A stretch of 64,000 nt of DNA from an uncultured Duncaniella sp. (GTDB taxonomy: Bacteria > Bacteroidota > Bacteroidia > Bacteroidales > Muribaculaceae), in the NCBI RefSeq assembly GCF_910578445.1, contig NZ_CAJTQC010000007.1, positions 49,995-113,994 of the forward strand. The letters are read 5' to 3'. The notes below the pieces were generated by a model that was given only the letters and a program-made list of their open reading frames with translations, made no database searches and had not been told where the DNA came from. Position numbers and translations under genes: made by a program. Position 1 is the stretch's first letter. Each line of letters starts with the position of its first letter. This document shows, piece by piece, positions 1 to 10,795 of the stretch.

Positions 1-561
1 GCGGAAATAGTGCGAGGTCCATGCTCCGGCAAACTTCAATGTCACATCCTTGACTGTGACATCATTGCAACGGACCCAGCGCAACAGGAATGGACGCATG
101 CCCCAGCGCTGACCTTCGGGGCGGGTATCCTCCTTGATGTGACGTTCCTTAAGCGCTGAACCCTGACCGTCAATCACGCCTTCGCCTGTCAGCGAAACGT
201 TTTTCGCATCGACAGCCACCATAAGCGCCGTTCCGACATCAATACCAAGCCCCTCGGTGAACGGGTCAAGATTTCTATATGCCTTATAGTCTGTCGTGCC
301 GAGTATCACAGCCCCCTTTTCGAGATGAAGATTGACATTGTCTTTCAGCTCAATGGTTGCCGACAGATATGTGCCGGCCGGAACTATGACCGTGCCTCCA
401 CCTGCAGCCGTACAAGCATCAATCGCTTTCTGAATAGCTGTCGTGTCGAGACGTTTTCCATTGCCCTTCGCTCCATATTTCCTGACATTGAATGTGGCTG
501 CATCCGCACTAAATCCTATGGAAATCAGGAGTGAAAATATTACTGATATTAGCTTTTTCAT
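1..561 (-). CDS. GH28 family glycosidase (polygalacturonase-like), C-terminus outside window
   Basis: This is the first 187 codons of a secreted protein; the rest lies beyond the left edge. It starts at ATG 561 with a signal peptide (MKKLISVIFSLLISIGFSADA). A typical Bacteroidetes GH28 N-terminus follows: the FNVRKYGAKGNG motif, an AIQKAIDAC helix, GGGTVIVPAGTY, LHLEKGAVILG and GVIDGQG, the first turns of a right-handed beta-helix. The catalytic part is not in the window, so activity cannot be checked. It lies 64 nt downstream of the DUF362 gene on the same strand and is probably co-transcribed with it. The likely role is hydrolysis of galacturonic acid or related linkages in pectin in the periplasm. 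Confidence 0.85.
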   Translation of the reverse strand, partial: MKKLISVIFSLLISIGFSADAATFNVRKYGAKGNGKRLDTTAIQKAIDACTAAGGGTVIVPAGTYLSATIELKDNVNLHLEKGAVILGTTDYKAYRNLDPFTEGLGIDVGTALMVAVDAKNVSLTGEGVIDGQGSALKERHIKEDTRPEGQRWGMRPFLLRWVRCNDVTVKDVTLKFAGAWTSHYFR

Positions 562-625
562 TGTTTCCCGTGGTCTGATTGAGATAAGTTTTTCAGATGT
601 TGAGATGTTGATGAGTGAAAGAATA

Positions 626-2524
626 TTATTTCAGCTCTTTCACTATGCCAATGCTGTGAATTGCATTTCCTCGGCGTCCGGGCATTTCAAGCTGTAGCAC
701 TGACGTACCCTTTTCGAAGTAGACCGGGAAATAATATTCGCGAGGTGTTTTTCCGAGGGATATGAGCCATCCGTAGTTTTCGGTCACCTTATCGCCATTG
801 ACAAATATATAGGCCGGTGCAGGGTCACTTCCGGTATAGACCGATTTGAGAAGATATGTACCGCTTTTGGGGACGGTGACATTCCATGTGGCGATGTTGC
901 GCGCCTTACTGCGCTCTCCCGAAAGAGCAAGGTGTCCATTTTCGTTAAGAATAAACGTTCCCTCTATCTTGGCTTGATCCGGACTGTAAGAGCTCATCTG
1001 CTCGACAACCTTGACCACCATATCCTGAGTCGCTGTGCGGCCGTCAGTGCCGGTCACAGCGAGATGATAGGCTGTGGTCTTGCCCGGTTTCACGGTCATT
1101 TCGCCCTTCGGATCGACTTTTTTCCCATTGAGTGTCACCTTTGAGCCGTTTGAAGTGTTCCAGCTGATGACGGCACTACCCTTCTTCTCGATAACGTTGC
1201 GGTCAGCATAAAAAGCCTCGATGGCGGGACGCTTTTCGTCGAGCGCCACACGGTAGAGTTCTATGCCGTCGCCAGTGCCGAGGTTACGGCTATACTGACG
1301 GTCGTCGGGATTATTCCAGTGTTCATGAACACCAAGGCTCTTCAGATTACTGTCTACATATTTGATTCCTGAAGGCGGATTGCCGATGTTGGCTGCCTCG
1401 TGAAGAAAATTGTCGGCATTTGCAGCCAGAGGCAATTCAGAGAAGATAAAATCAAGCACCACCGACTCGACAGCAACCGCGTCGTTCGACGCAAGGAAAC
1501 TCGAAGTCCAGCCATTGTTGAACGGAGCACGCTGAAATTTCACAGCCTTGCCGTTGTGTTTTGGATTGACATACATGGCATCGACAATATAGAGCAGGGT
1601 GTTTCCGCCTATACGTTCATGAGCCATAAGGTCAACGATGCTGTTATAAGTACCCATTCCACGCTTGGCCGACCAGTCGCGGATTGAGAAGTGGAGCGGC
1701 GGAACATTTCCGATTGAACCGAACTGGTTCTTGCCTGTGCAGGTTATGCCTGTCTGACCGGCGCCGTCACGCCATTTGTCGGTTGGCTGCGAATGGCGCT
1801 TCATGAGAGCCATATTGATCATATAATCGGCATCGTAGGCAGCTTTCGCAAGGCTTCGCGCCCCGGCATCGGTGATTTCACTCGAATATGTAATCACATC
1901 CGGGACAAAACCGCCCCAGTTCTGATAGACCACATTCGGATAGAGAGGTTCGACATAGGTGTAGACAGCAGAAATACCTCTGCGCTGGGCATCGTAGATT
2001 GTGATACATTCCTGCGGCACTCCTGCCACATCGACAAGCTGATGGAGAAGCGCCAGCACTGACTGCGGAGTGGCATCTATGATGTTAGAGCCGCCGTTGT
2101 CGTTGAGATTGATTTTTACAGCGACCTTTTCACCGGGCTTATAGCCTATGTAGCCACGGCCTTTCTTTTCGTTAAATGTGCAGAACAGCTGATTCCATGC
2201 CTCCTTTGGAGTGGACATGGTGGAAAGAGCCATAATAACTCCTTCCATCATGTCGTCCACACGAGTCTGACTATTATTTTCTGCATCTGAGTAAAGCCCT
2301 TTTTTACCGTCCCATGCTGCTGCTTTGCAGTCATAGGCCCATGCGACACGTCCGGGATGAATGCCCTGAGCCACACCCATCGGAGTGTTGGGAAGATCTG
2401 TCGGAGCGAAAAGCCCCATGTCTGTTCCGAGGTCGTCTTGCTGAGTCTGCTGTGCCACGACAGGTGATGCTGCCATAAAGGCCAGCGATAATGCAAGTGT
2501 CTTGAATAAATTTATTTTTTCCAC
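626..2524 (-). CDS. Secreted DUF362-domain protein with C-terminal Ig-like and carbohydrate-binding-like domains
   Basis: A 632-aa protein of unknown function. The start is GTG at 2524; the next in-frame Met (residue 17) falls inside the signal peptide, so GTG is the only start that keeps the signal (cleavage near VVAQ, residue 25). Residues about 55-420 form a DUF362-type domain and align with residues 962-1350 of the neighbouring fusion protein; shared landmarks are GIHPGRV, ECIT-DA, PPSG, LKSLGV and EHWNNP. Residues 430-510 look like an Ig fold. Residues 515-632 look like a beta-sandwich carbohydrate-binding module ending in GNAIHSIGIVKE. It has its own promoter region (2574-2648) and leads into the GH28 gene. 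The PUL context suggests an acidic-glycan role, but DUF362 has no assigned carbohydrate activity that I know of. Confidence 0.75.
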   Translation of the reverse strand: MEKINLFKTLALSLAFMAASPVVAQQTQQDDLGTDMGLFAPTDLPNTPMGVAQGIHPGRVAWAYDCKAAAWDGKKGLYSDAENNSQTRVDDMMEGVIMALSTMSTPKEAWNQLFCTFNEKKGRGYIGYKPGEKVAVKINLNDNGGSNIIDATPQSVLALLHQLVDVAGVPQECITIYDAQRRGISAVYTYVEPLYPNVVYQNWGGFVPDVITYSSEITDAGARSLAKAAYDADYMINMALMKRHSQPTDKWRDGAGQTGITCTGKNQFGSIGNVPPLHFSIRDWSAKRGMGTYNSIVDLMAHERIGGNTLLYIVDAMYVNPKHNGKAVKFQRAPFNNGWTSSFLASNDAVAVESVVLDFIFSELPLAANADNFLHEAANIGNPPSGIKYVDSNLKSLGVHEHWNNPDDRQYSRNLGTGDGIELYRVALDEKRPAIEAFYADRNVIEKKGSAVISWNTSNGSKVTLNGKKVDPKGEMTVKPGKTTAYHLAVTGTDGRTATQDMVVKVVEQMSSYSPDQAKIEGTFILNENGHLALSGERSKARNIATWNVTVPKSGTYLLKSVYTGSDPAPAYIFVNGDKVTENYGWLISLGKTPREYYFPVYFEKGTSVLQLEMPGRRGNAIHSIGIVKELK

Positions 2525-2573
2525 GCTTATTGATTTTATTATCTGATTACAATTAGAATCTGTGAACTTGCCA

Positions 2574-2648
2574 CGATTGATAATGCAAAGATAAAATCAA
2601 TAATACCCGTCCTTGTTTAAGGATTATTCCAAATACTTCAACTATTAT
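2574..2648 (-). promoter_or_regulatory. Promoter and putative HTCS-1 operator, copy 1
   Basis: Read on the minus strand this holds a TATCTTTG -7 box (2586-2593), 62 nt above the GTG start of the DUF362 gene. A 28-bp box lies 27 bp further upstream (2621-2648). The region aligns with 20639-20712 upstream of GH88 with a one-base indel: 25 of 28 bases match in the upstream box and 18 of 20 around the -7 box. Two copies at the same distance from two start codons argue for a common regulator; the AraC-type HTCS-1 of this locus is the obvious candidate. No good -33 motif is visible, which fits an activator-dependent promoter. Confidence 0.6.
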
Positions 2649-2697
2649 GTCACAATGGCTTGAATTTGAGCATTACCAAATTCAAGCCATTGTGACA
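2648..2697 (-). terminator. Long perfect inverted repeat after the GH28-like/DUF362 gene
   Basis: The arms 2648-2668 and 2677-2697 are perfect reverse complements over 21 bp, with an 8-nt loop. The hairpin begins 5 nt after the stop codon at 2702-2704 and directly abuts the promoter element of the next gene. It probably ends the upstream transcript, but no T-tract follows on the minus strand, so it may instead protect the RNA 3' end or bind a protein. Confidence 0.5.
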
Positions 2698-2701
2698 CAG
2701 A

Positions 2702-5700
2702 TTATTTATCGCTGTTTACATATATAAGTTCTATCCCATAGTCGCGCCCCATATTCCGGCTGTAGAGTTTCTCGACAGGATTGTTCCAGTGTTCGAATAC
2801 TCCGAGACTTTTGAGTCGCGTTCCGTCGCGCTCGGGATCATAGACCGTACCTGACGGTGGACAGTCGGCAAGCGCAGCCTCGACGAGATACATGTCACAA
2901 TAATCAACATCGGGCATCGACGGAAATTCAGAAGTCAGGAAATCGAGTCCCACTGCATCAATAGCCACACCGTCCTGCGAGGCGAAGAGCGAACACGGCC
3001 AGTCGTTGTTGAACGGTGGCATTTTCCATTTTCCGGAGGGAGCGCCATTTACATCCATCGACCCGTATAGCCCGTCAATCAGGAAAAGCATTGTCTTTCC
3101 ACCAAGATCTTTGTGACCCATGAAATCGGTAAAGGTCATGTAGCGCGGTTTGCCACCGCGGTCCTGATTGAAATTGTTGTGCTGATTCTTTCGGAAATTG
3201 CGGTTGATGTCAGTCGCCCCATACCAGTTTTTGGCGCATAGCGTCACTCCCTGTCCGCCATGTCCCTTAAGGAGTGCCACGTTTATGAGATAGTCGGCTT
3301 CGATAGCACAGTCAGCCAGACCGCGGGCAAGCCGTCCATTGTCTGCCGAATATGGAATCGCATCGGCCGTATAGGTCGCTTTCTCACGGCCTTGTGTACC
3401 TTCGTTGTCGACATAATGGACATTGGGAAATTCATTATGACACTTGTTGAAAAGCGCATCGGTCATGAAACGGCTTGCGTCGAACAGCGTGATGCACTCC
3501 TGCGGAATTCCGGCCTCGTTGACCATGCTTCGGAGAAGAGAGAGAGTCAGATGGGGAGATGCGTTGAGCTGTTCGTTGTCGGAATACTCGAAGGTATTAT
3601 TCAGATTAAGTTTAACTGCAATTTTCTCACCTTTCTTGTATTCACGCTTTCCACGGCCGTGAGTCTGATTGAAATATCTGAACAGAGCTTTCCATGCCAT
3701 AGCCTCGTCAGCCTCGCCGGTCAGCGATGTCAGCACGTCGGTAATCATCGCGTCAGTCGACTCCTGACTGTTGCATGTGTCGTCCGACCACCGGCCTTCG
3801 CCTTTCTTCCAAGTGGCTGCTCCGGGTCGGTGACTCCACACAACTCTGCCGGGATGTATGCCGACTGCATCGCCTATCGGATGATTGGCACTCCACGCCA
3901 TACGTGGCCCGGACTGTCCAGCTACGCTGACATTGATATCACGACTCCTGACAACCCCCACCGGTTCGCGACGGTTGGCATTGCCTATCACTTCAAGTCC
4001 ACAGACATCAGCATTGGCAACATCGTCGAAATATACCGGATAACGGCCATCATTTTTCTCAGCCTTTACAGAAATGTTTTCCATTTTCACTCCGTCGACA
4101 TGCCTGAACCAGAATCCGTAGGCGGGCTGTATCTTTAAATCGCCTACATTATAACGGCCAACACCTATTTCCGGCGGGACGGCCTCGGCATCGTCCTTCG
4201 AATGGCCACCTTTGACCGTGAGATTCACATCCGAAAATGCCACATCCTTAACATAGCCGGTATGCCGGCCGTCAGGCATACGGAAACCAAGTCCACCGTT
4301 CACCGCCTCATCGTCAGGGAGCTTGAACCCTGCAATGATTGCGGCTGCCTCGTTCTGAGAACCGTCATAATCTTTCCAACGCTCATTGCGGAATGATGAT
4401 CCGCCATAGACTTCCGAAATGTCAACACCTCTGATGTTGATGTTTTCAACACGGCCGATATTCGAATTGGTCACAAGCAGCTCGTTGCGCTCCACACCAT
4501 TCTCCATGAAGCTAAATTTTTTCACTTCCGCGCCGAGTACGCGTCCACGATTGGATATAGATATGAAAAACGGTGCACGAGTGCGTTTCATCACCGAGCG
4601 CGAGTGAATCGGCCCTGTCTTTCCGCTGTTGAGATAGACATTTGCCACATGTCCGCCATCGTTGGTCGAAATCGAAAATCCGGCCTTGTTTGCACCAAGC
4701 ACATAGATATTATCAATGTAGAGGTCCTTTATATCGTCGGCTGTCTCCGAACCAATCTGAAACAGGTTACAATTGGTATCACCGACGATATTTCTCACCA
4801 TATAATTTGACACCGGACGGGTGAAACCGAGCGAACAGTCCGAACCGGGCTTCACGATGTCATCGGAACTTACTTTTGAATAGATATTTGTGACGCGCAC
4901 ATCATTGCAGGCCATGAAATCATAAATGTCGCGGGCATTGGCGACGCAGTGTTTTCCAAACCATGTGTCGTGGACATAGATTCCGTCAGTTCCTGTGGCC
5001 AGAAGCACAAAATGGCCTCCTTGGTCGATATGCAGCATCGCAGTATCCTCATAGACATGACGGTCGCCCTCGATATAATATGGCAGGTCGAGCTTTTCGT
5101 CATACCACATATCGCGACCGGTCTCCACTCCGCCGATTTCAATATCCTTGCAGAGCTTGAAGGTAAACATCTTGTCGCAGCGCTTTTCAGGAGCATTGTT
5201 CATCACCTTGTCGCCGGTCACAATGTTGCCTGCGCCTGTAATGCGTCCTGTACCGATAATCTTTACATTCTCAATGCGCTCACCGAAAAACATTGAATTA
5301 TGGAAATACGTGTGGCCTACATCCTGCTTGGTCATATAGTTCTCCGGATCGGCGTAAGGACGCGGGTCTGTCGGTGAAAGCCCCGATCTGTAAGCGCGGT
5401 CACTGAACCATGTTGTTTCGGGAGCGTCTGCTCCGGGAAGGGCACTGATGACGGCACTGCTGTCGACATGAAGCCACACATTACTCTGTAAATGCAGTGT
5501 GCGCACAGGAAATGTACCATCCGAAAACCTTACCACACCTCCGCCCAGTTCTCCTGCATAGCTTATGAGACGGTTGAGCGCATCGGTGTCGTCACTCACG
5601 CCATCCCCATTAGCTCCGAATGCCTTGGGATTGAACGCGCCGGAGTAGAACCACGCAATATTTGATTCTCCTTCGGACGGCCCATCAGGTATGATAAGTT

Positions 5701-6754
5701 TAAAGGCATACAATTTATCAGGTGCAAGCCGGTTGACGAGCACTTCGCCATCCTCAGCCTCAAGACGCTTGTCGGCCCATTCATTCCATGTGCGACCCTT
5801 GTCTGTCGAACACATAACCTTGATTGTACCCTTAGTATCAACAGGACTCCACGAAAACACCGTCCATGAAAAGTCTGTATTCCCGCAGTAACCTCCGCGA
5901 CGCATTGGCTGACGAGCGAAATCGGCTACGGTTTTCACACCCGACAATGTGGCCGACACTACCGGACTCGCAAGTTTTTCAGGCTGCGACGCTATGTAAG
6001 AAGCCTTGATTTCATACTTCCCAACCCTGTCGATTTTCAGTCCCTTGACCACGAGTCGCAAATCCGGTCCGTTTTCAGGACGAAAGTCAAGCCCCATCAA
6101 CCGTAGCAACGTGCCTTCCTTCCCACACTGAATCAATTCGGACTCACCGACCTGTTTATATTTATATGCAGTACCGGTCCGGCCGACTGACTGCTGCGGA
6201 AGATTCCGCACAACTACCGGGCCACGACCTATCACATCAACCGTCATATTGTCAAGAGTCACGGACAGTTCTGGCGGAAACAGAATTTCAACCGTAACAT
6301 CTGGCGAACGCTGCCCGGCAAAAAAATCAAGTGTCACATCAGATGTCACCCCCACACGCAGACTGTCGCTGTGAAGAACCATACGTGACGAAAGCGCCTC
6401 GCTTTTCAGACCTATGCCATATTCCCTGACAACTTTACCAGCCGGTGTAAGCTCCTGCAAGCGGTCTCCTTTGACCGGCAGTGCAGATGTCAGACGCGGA
6501 TTGCCCTCTCTGTCAACAATACGATATTTATTGCCTCTGTCTGTCTTGATTCCCGACAGAAGCTCACCGATATTCGGTGTTGTCGTCGTCAGTCCCTCTC
6601 CTTCAGGCGTGTCGACGGTGTATCTGTAAGTCGTGCCCTGCGCCACGAACAATGAATCAGATGAAAATCGCCAAGCTCGTCCGTCGACGGCATGAGAAGC
6701 AAGCGCCGACAGGCCGAATGCCATAAACAGAGATATACAGTGCTTACCATTCAT
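2702..6754 (-). CDS. GH28-like beta-helix fused to a C-terminal DUF362 domain
   Basis: A 1350-aa secreted protein with start ATG 6754 and a signal peptide ending near residue 22. Residues 25-285 are an unrecognised beta-rich region and 290-370 are FN3-like. Residues 374 to about 940 are a GH28/pectate-lyase-type right-handed beta-helix, opening with [13 protein letters not shown]. Residues 962-1350 are DUF362, paralogous to the whole domain of the next gene. In the helix the Asp pair of GH28 is kept ([12 protein letters not shown]631-D632), but the place where GH28 enzymes have GHG reads DTNCN before QIGSE, and no RIK motif is visible. It is either a divergent hydrolase or a non-catalytic helix. 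It overlaps the GH95 stop by 11 nt, suggesting translational coupling. Confidence 0.75.
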   Translation of the reverse strand: MNGKHCISLFMAFGLSALASHAVDGRAWRFSSDSLFVAQGTTYRYTVDTPEGEGLTTTTPNIGELLSGIKTDRGNKYRIVDREGNPRLTSALPVKGDRLQELTPAGKVVREYGIGLKSEALSSRMVLHSDSLRVGVTSDVTLDFFAGQRSPDVTVEILFPPELSVTLDNMTVDVIGRGPVVVRNLPQQSVGRTGTAYKYKQVGESELIQCGKEGTLLRLMGLDFRPENGPDLRLVVKGLKIDRVGKYEIKASYIASQPEKLASPVVSATLSGVKTVADFARQPMRRGGYCGNTDFSWTVFSWSPVDTKGTIKVMCSTDKGRTWNEWADKRLEAEDGEVLVNRLAPDKLYAFKLIIPDGPSEGESNIAWFYSGAFNPKAFGANGDGVSDDTDALNRLISYAGELGGGVVRFSDGTFPVRTLHLQSNVWLHVDSSAVISALPGADAPETTWFSDRAYRSGLSPTDPRPYADPENYMTKQDVGHTYFHNSMFFGERIENVKIIGTGRITGAGNIVTGDKVMNNAPEKRCDKMFTFKLCKDIEIGGVETGRDMWYDEKLDLPYYIEGDRHVYEDTAMLHIDQGGHFVLLATGTDGIYVHDTWFGKHCVANARDIYDFMACNDVRVTNIYSKVSSDDIVKPGSDCSLGFTRPVSNYMVRNIVGDTNCNLFQIGSETADDIKDLYIDNIYVLGANKAGFSISTNDGGHVANVYLNSGKTGPIHSRSVMKRTRAPFFISISNRGRVLGAEVKKFSFMENGVERNELLVTNSNIGRVENINIRGVDISEVYGGSSFRNERWKDYDGSQNEAAAIIAGFKLPDDEAVNGGLGFRMPDGRHTGYVKDVAFSDVNLTVKGGHSKDDAEAVPPEIGVGRYNVGDLKIQPAYGFWFRHVDGVKMENISVKAEKNDGRYPVYFDDVANADVCGLEVIGNANRREPVGVVRSRDINVSVAGQSGPRMAWSANHPIGDAVGIHPGRVVWSHRPGAATWKKGEGRWSDDTCNSQESTDAMITDVLTSLTGEADEAMAWKALFRYFNQTHGRGKREYKKGEKIAVKLNLNNTFEYSDNEQLNASPHLTLSLLRSMVNEAGIPQECITLFDASRFMTDALFNKCHNEFPNVHYVDNEGTQGREKATYTADAIPYSADNGRLARGLADCAIEADYLINVALLKGHGGQGVTLCAKNWYGATDINRNFRKNQHNNFNQDRGGKPRYMTFTDFMGHKDLGGKTMLFLIDGLYGSMDVNGAPSGKWKMPPFNNDWPCSLFASQDGVAIDAVGLDFLTSEFPSMPDVDYCDMYLVEAALADCPPSGTVYDPERDGTRLKSLGVFEHWNNPVEKLYSRNMGRDYGIELIYVNSDK

Positions 6755-9293
6755 AAGTCATTCCCTTTTCAGTTGCTATGTCTATCGTGTATGTCTTTTT
6801 TAAATCAAGTGTAGCCCGTTTGCCATCAGCCTCGCTGTTGATTATAAATTCAGGAGATTCCGGAACAAACATGAGCGGATTCGGGTTTATACCTGTTGCC
6901 TGCTTACCTTTCAACTTTTTCCGGCTCTTGACACGGCAGTTACCACCAAGCGTCGAATGAATCCTGACATGGGTCAGCTCACCGTCATTCCAGTCAATAT
7001 CGACAATGAATCCACCACGTGCGCGAAGCCCTCTGACAGAACCCGACTTCCATTTATCGGGAAGAGCCGGCAAGAGGAACAGCTCACCGCCGTGGCTCTG
7101 GAGAAGCATCTCGGTTATTCCGGCTGTGCCTCCGAAATTACCGTCGATCTGAAACGGCGGATGGGCATCAAAAAGGTTTGCATATGTTCCGCCGCCTTTT
7201 GTGGCCACTTCGGTTTCATCGGCATATTTCAACCCGTTTTTCAACATTTCATAGGCATGATTTCCATCCTCAAGACGAGCCCAGAAATTGATTTTCCATG
7301 CCATTGCCCAGCCCGTGCCACCGTCGCCACGAAGCTGCAACGAACGTTTGACAGCCGCAGCGAGCTGCTCATCGCGCCGTGGCAGAATCTGCTTGGCCGG
7401 ATGAAGGCCGAACAGATGCGACGCATGGCGGTGCTCCGGGTCCTGATCCTCGAAATCGGCATGCCACTCCTGCAACTGCCCTTCTCGACCTTCATGGAAA
7501 GGATAGAGCGACGACAGCACTTTTCTGACATCACCTCCGACGCCATCCAGACCAAGAATTGATGAAGCCTGAAGATAGTTGGTAAACAAATCGCGGATTA
7601 TGGCCATATCCATCGTCGAGGCCTTGGCCACTTCCCCTTCCTTTCTGACTCCCTCTGAATCGGTATATATAAACCTGTTTTCAGGAGATGTCGACGGATT
7701 GGTCACAAGATAGCCTGATTCATCTTTCTGCAGCCATTCAAGCATAAACTTCACAGCACCTTCCATCAGCGGGAAGGCTGTCTGACGCAGATATTTTTCA
7801 TCGCCCGTAAAAGCATAATGCTCCCAAAGGTGCTGACAGAACCAAGCCCCGGCCATAGGCCAGCATGACCATCTCGGCGCACCTTTCCGGTCATCGGCAT
7901 AGCCACCTGTCGGCGATGTCTGAGCCCATGCGTCGGAATTATGATGTGCCAGCCAACCGGAATCAATACCATAGTTCGTGCGAGCCGTCTCTGCCCCGTT
8001 TACAGACAGAGCGGATATGAAATCAGATAAAGGTGCAAAACACTCCGAGAGCCCGGTGCATTCAACAGGCCAATAGTTCATTTCAGTATTGATATTTACC
8101 GTATAATTCGAACCCCACGGCGGCTGGACATGACGATTCCATATTCCCTGAAGATTCGACGGCAGCCCTCCGGCACGCGATGAGGCAATGGTCAGATAAC
8201 GGCCATACTGATAATAGAGTTCCACCAGACCGGTGTCAGAGTCATCGGAGGCAAAGCGACGCAGACGCTCATCGGTCGGCAATGATTCATATCGACTGTC
8301 GCCTTTACCGAGCGTAAGGCTAACACGGTCGAAAAGATTGCGATAGTCGGCAATGTGCGCAGCCAGAAGACTATCGTAGGTTCTGCCTGAAATTTTATTG
8401 AAAATTTCGTCATTTCGCTTTGTCGGTGTGATTCCGTCTGCTCCGGGTTTCTTATTGAATCCGGCATAGTCAGTGGATGCAGACATAACAAACGTCACTG
8501 CGTCGGCATTTGTCACCGTAATGGTCGAGTCGCCATAAGTCACACGGCCACCATCGACATAAGCCTTCACACGGGCCTCAAAATTCATGCCCGAGTCACC
8601 GCTTTCGTCATACACAACCTGTCGTGGGTCATAATCGCGGTTGGCGACATAGATTGGTGCTTTACCTACGAGAGAGAGAAACTCGCCACCGGCATTACTG
8701 AAACTATAATGCAGCTGACTGCTCATCGAGAGGTCGAGAGATACTGATTCGGGACGGTCGGAATTGACACGCACCACCATTACCTGATCAGGATAAGAGA
8801 TAAACGATGTGCGTTTGAACCTTACACCATCAACCTGATAACTTACCGTAGCTGTGGCTGTGGATAAATCAAGTTCCCTGTAGACATCGACCGGTTCGCC
8901 TGTCGGACGCATTGAAATACGCATGTCGGCCATCGGAAGATAGCGTGCTGTATAAGGGCCTTGCCCATTATCCTTCCACAATTGACGTGCCAAAGCATAG
9001 TCCCCGTCATTGACAGCCTTGCGGATTGCAGGAAGTGCTGCCTTTGCTTTAGGATTATTTCGGTCAGTCGGTTCTCCTGACCATAACGTTTCCTCGTTGA
9101 GCTGATAAAGTTCCTCAAGAGGATTGCCAAACACCATAGCACCGATGCGGCCGTTGCCCAAAGGCAGAGCCTCCTCCCATTTGGAGGCAGGAGATTCATA
9201 CCATAGTTTCAATCCTTCACTATCCGCAGTGGTAGAACAGGAAACCATTGCTACATATATCGGGAGGAGAACAAATCTCTTTTTCAAATCCAT
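6744..9293 (-). CDS. GH95 alpha-L-fucosidase / alpha-L-galactosidase
   Basis: An 849-aa protein starting at ATG 9293 with a lipoprotein-type signal (AMVSCSTT). The N-terminal beta-sandwich carries the GH95 hallmark [18 protein letters not shown]. The (alpha/alpha)6 barrel has [12 protein letters not shown] (about residues 398-410, catalytic Asn pair), STSPENRF (about 535, catalytic Glu) and DGNFGGTAG (about 717, Asp). Known GH95 enzymes remove alpha-1,2-L-fucose; some in pectin loci remove alpha-L-galactose, and the sequence alone does not decide between them. It sits 55 nt below GH29, and its stop overlaps the start of the GH28-like/DUF362 gene. The lipobox places it on a membrane surface. 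Confidence 0.88.
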   Translation of the reverse strand: MDLKKRFVLLPIYVAMVSCSTTADSEGLKLWYESPASKWEEALPLGNGRIGAMVFGNPLEELYQLNEETLWSGEPTDRNNPKAKAALPAIRKAVNDGDYALARQLWKDNGQGPYTARYLPMADMRISMRPTGEPVDVYRELDLSTATATVSYQVDGVRFKRTSFISYPDQVMVVRVNSDRPESVSLDLSMSSQLHYSFSNAGGEFLSLVGKAPIYVANRDYDPRQVVYDESGDSGMNFEARVKAYVDGGRVTYGDSTITVTNADAVTFVMSASTDYAGFNKKPGADGITPTKRNDEIFNKISGRTYDSLLAAHIADYRNLFDRVSLTLGKGDSRYESLPTDERLRRFASDDSDTGLVELYYQYGRYLTIASSRAGGLPSNLQGIWNRHVQPPWGSNYTVNINTEMNYWPVECTGLSECFAPLSDFISALSVNGAETARTNYGIDSGWLAHHNSDAWAQTSPTGGYADDRKGAPRWSCWPMAGAWFCQHLWEHYAFTGDEKYLRQTAFPLMEGAVKFMLEWLQKDESGYLVTNPSTSPENRFIYTDSEGVRKEGEVAKASTMDMAIIRDLFTNYLQASSILGLDGVGGDVRKVLSSLYPFHEGREGQLQEWHADFEDQDPEHRHASHLFGLHPAKQILPRRDEQLAAAVKRSLQLRGDGGTGWAMAWKINFWARLEDGNHAYEMLKNGLKYADETEVATKGGGTYANLFDAHPPFQIDGNFGGTAGITEMLLQSHGGELFLLPALPDKWKSGSVRGLRARGGFIVDIDWNDGELTHVRIHSTLGGNCRVKSRKKLKGKQATGINPNPLMFVPESPEFIINSEADGKRATLDLKKTYTIDIATEKGMTYEW

Positions 9294-9348
9294 AGAGTCC
9301 TAATAAAACAAGCGTTTCTACACTTTATGAAATCACTTACAATCCCGG

Positions 9349-10785
9349 TCAGTCGGCATCGACAATCTTAAAGACTTTTTCAGAATTTGACACCAGTTTT
9401 TCCTGTGGCAATCGGCCTTTAAGTTCAAGTTTTATCACAGTAGCCACCGAATCGGTCAGTTTTTCAGGAAGCACAATCTCTGTCACACCCTTGCGCGAAG
9501 AGAATTTAAGAGGGGAGCCATCGGCAAGCATGGTGGCGCGTCGGCCTCCGAGCGATGTGTTGAGCGAGATTTTGCCTGATTCGGGACGGTCAAAAACGCA
9601 GAGATACAACGTGGTGTTACGGCCGTTGTCCTTACGGATACATGCGCCCCATTCTGTAGCGATATTGCTGCGGCGAGTGCCATAGACAGCCTCACCGTTT
9701 GCTGCAAGCCATCGTCCAACTTCGTCAAGACACTGGCGTGCCTCGGCAGGAATCTCTCCATACGGATCAGGACCAACATTAAGCAGATAGTTTCCACCCA
9801 TCGACGATATGGTAAGCAGATTGCGCAGAATCGTCTGAGATGATTTCCATGCCTTATCCCAGCTCTTATAGCCCCACGAACTACCGATATTCATACATGT
9901 CTCCCAATAGATGCCCTCGATATCCTCGGCTTTCGGGACTCTTCCTTCCGGTGTCTTATAGTCTCCGGGAAAGTCAGGACGGCGCAGACGGTCGTTGACA
10001 ATCACCTTGGGATATTTCGACAGTTCCTTCATCATGTCTGAAGCCTGCTCCTTGGTGATTGCCTGAGGCGTGTCAAAGAAAATCACACCCAGATCGTTGC
10101 CATAACGCTCGAGCAGTTCTTTTATCTGAGGTAAAGAAACGTCATAGAAATATTCATTAAACGATTTTATTGTCTGTAGTTCATCCCATGCACCATGATG
10201 AATACGCGTATATTCGTCGATTTCGACAGAGTCGCGGTTGGCCCAGCCCTCTTTCATCTCCTTTCGGGCCGTGCTTCCACCGGGATTACACCAGTCCTGC
10301 GACTGCGAATAGTAGAACCCGATTTTCAGTCCGTGACGACGGCATGCATCCACTACCTCATCGACTATGTCGCGTCCGAAAGGAGTATAGTCGACAATGT
10401 TGAAATTGCTCGCCTTGCTTCCGAACATTGCAAAACCGTCGTGATGCTTGGTAGTAAACACAAGATATTTCATGCCTGCATTTTTAGCCGTCAGCACAAG
10501 ACTATCGGCATTGAAACGTACAGGATTGAACGTACTTGCTTTGGCGCGATACTCACGCACGGGTATCTTACAACGGTTCATAATCCATTCCGCGCCACCA
10601 CGGCGCTGATTATGCCCGTTGTAGACACCGCCGTAGAGGCAGTAAGGCCCCCAGTGGACAAACATGCCGAACTTGGCATCCTGCCACCATTGCATTTTTT
10701 CCTCCTGCGAAATTTTAGTCTCCGCCCTGCAGGAGAATGAAGTCAAAATCGTTAATATAGCTAATATGAATGATAATTTTTTCAT
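9349..10785 (-). CDS. GH29 alpha-L-fucosidase
   Basis: A 478-aa secreted enzyme. The frame stays open 40 codons further up, but ATG 10785 is chosen because it is followed at once by a signal peptide (MKKLSFILAILTILTSFSC) and lies 10 nt after the upstream stop. GH29 features are WWQDAKFGMFVHWGPY near the N-terminus, KYLVFTTKHHDGFAMF, GFYYSQSQDW, and the nucleophile region GVIFFDTP with Asp near residue 238. A small beta-domain closes the protein. It should release terminal alpha-L-fucose; linkage is not predictable here. It stands between a beta-helix protein and GH95, so the target glycan probably carries fucose or L-galactose side groups. Confidence 0.88.
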   Translation of the reverse strand: MKKLSFILAILTILTSFSCRAETKISQEEKMQWWQDAKFGMFVHWGPYCLYGGVYNGHNQRRGGAEWIMNRCKIPVREYRAKASTFNPVRFNADSLVLTAKNAGMKYLVFTTKHHDGFAMFGSKASNFNIVDYTPFGRDIVDEVVDACRRHGLKIGFYYSQSQDWCNPGGSTARKEMKEGWANRDSVEIDEYTRIHHGAWDELQTIKSFNEYFYDVSLPQIKELLERYGNDLGVIFFDTPQAITKEQASDMMKELSKYPKVIVNDRLRRPDFPGDYKTPEGRVPKAEDIEGIYWETCMNIGSSWGYKSWDKAWKSSQTILRNLLTISSMGGNYLLNVGPDPYGEIPAEARQCLDEVGRWLAANGEAVYGTRRSNIATEWGACIRKDNGRNTTLYLCVFDRPESGKISLNTSLGGRRATMLADGSPLKFSSRKGVTEIVLPEKLTDSVATVIKLELKGRLPQEKLVSNSEKVFKIVDAD

Positions 10786-10795
10786 GATGAATCTT

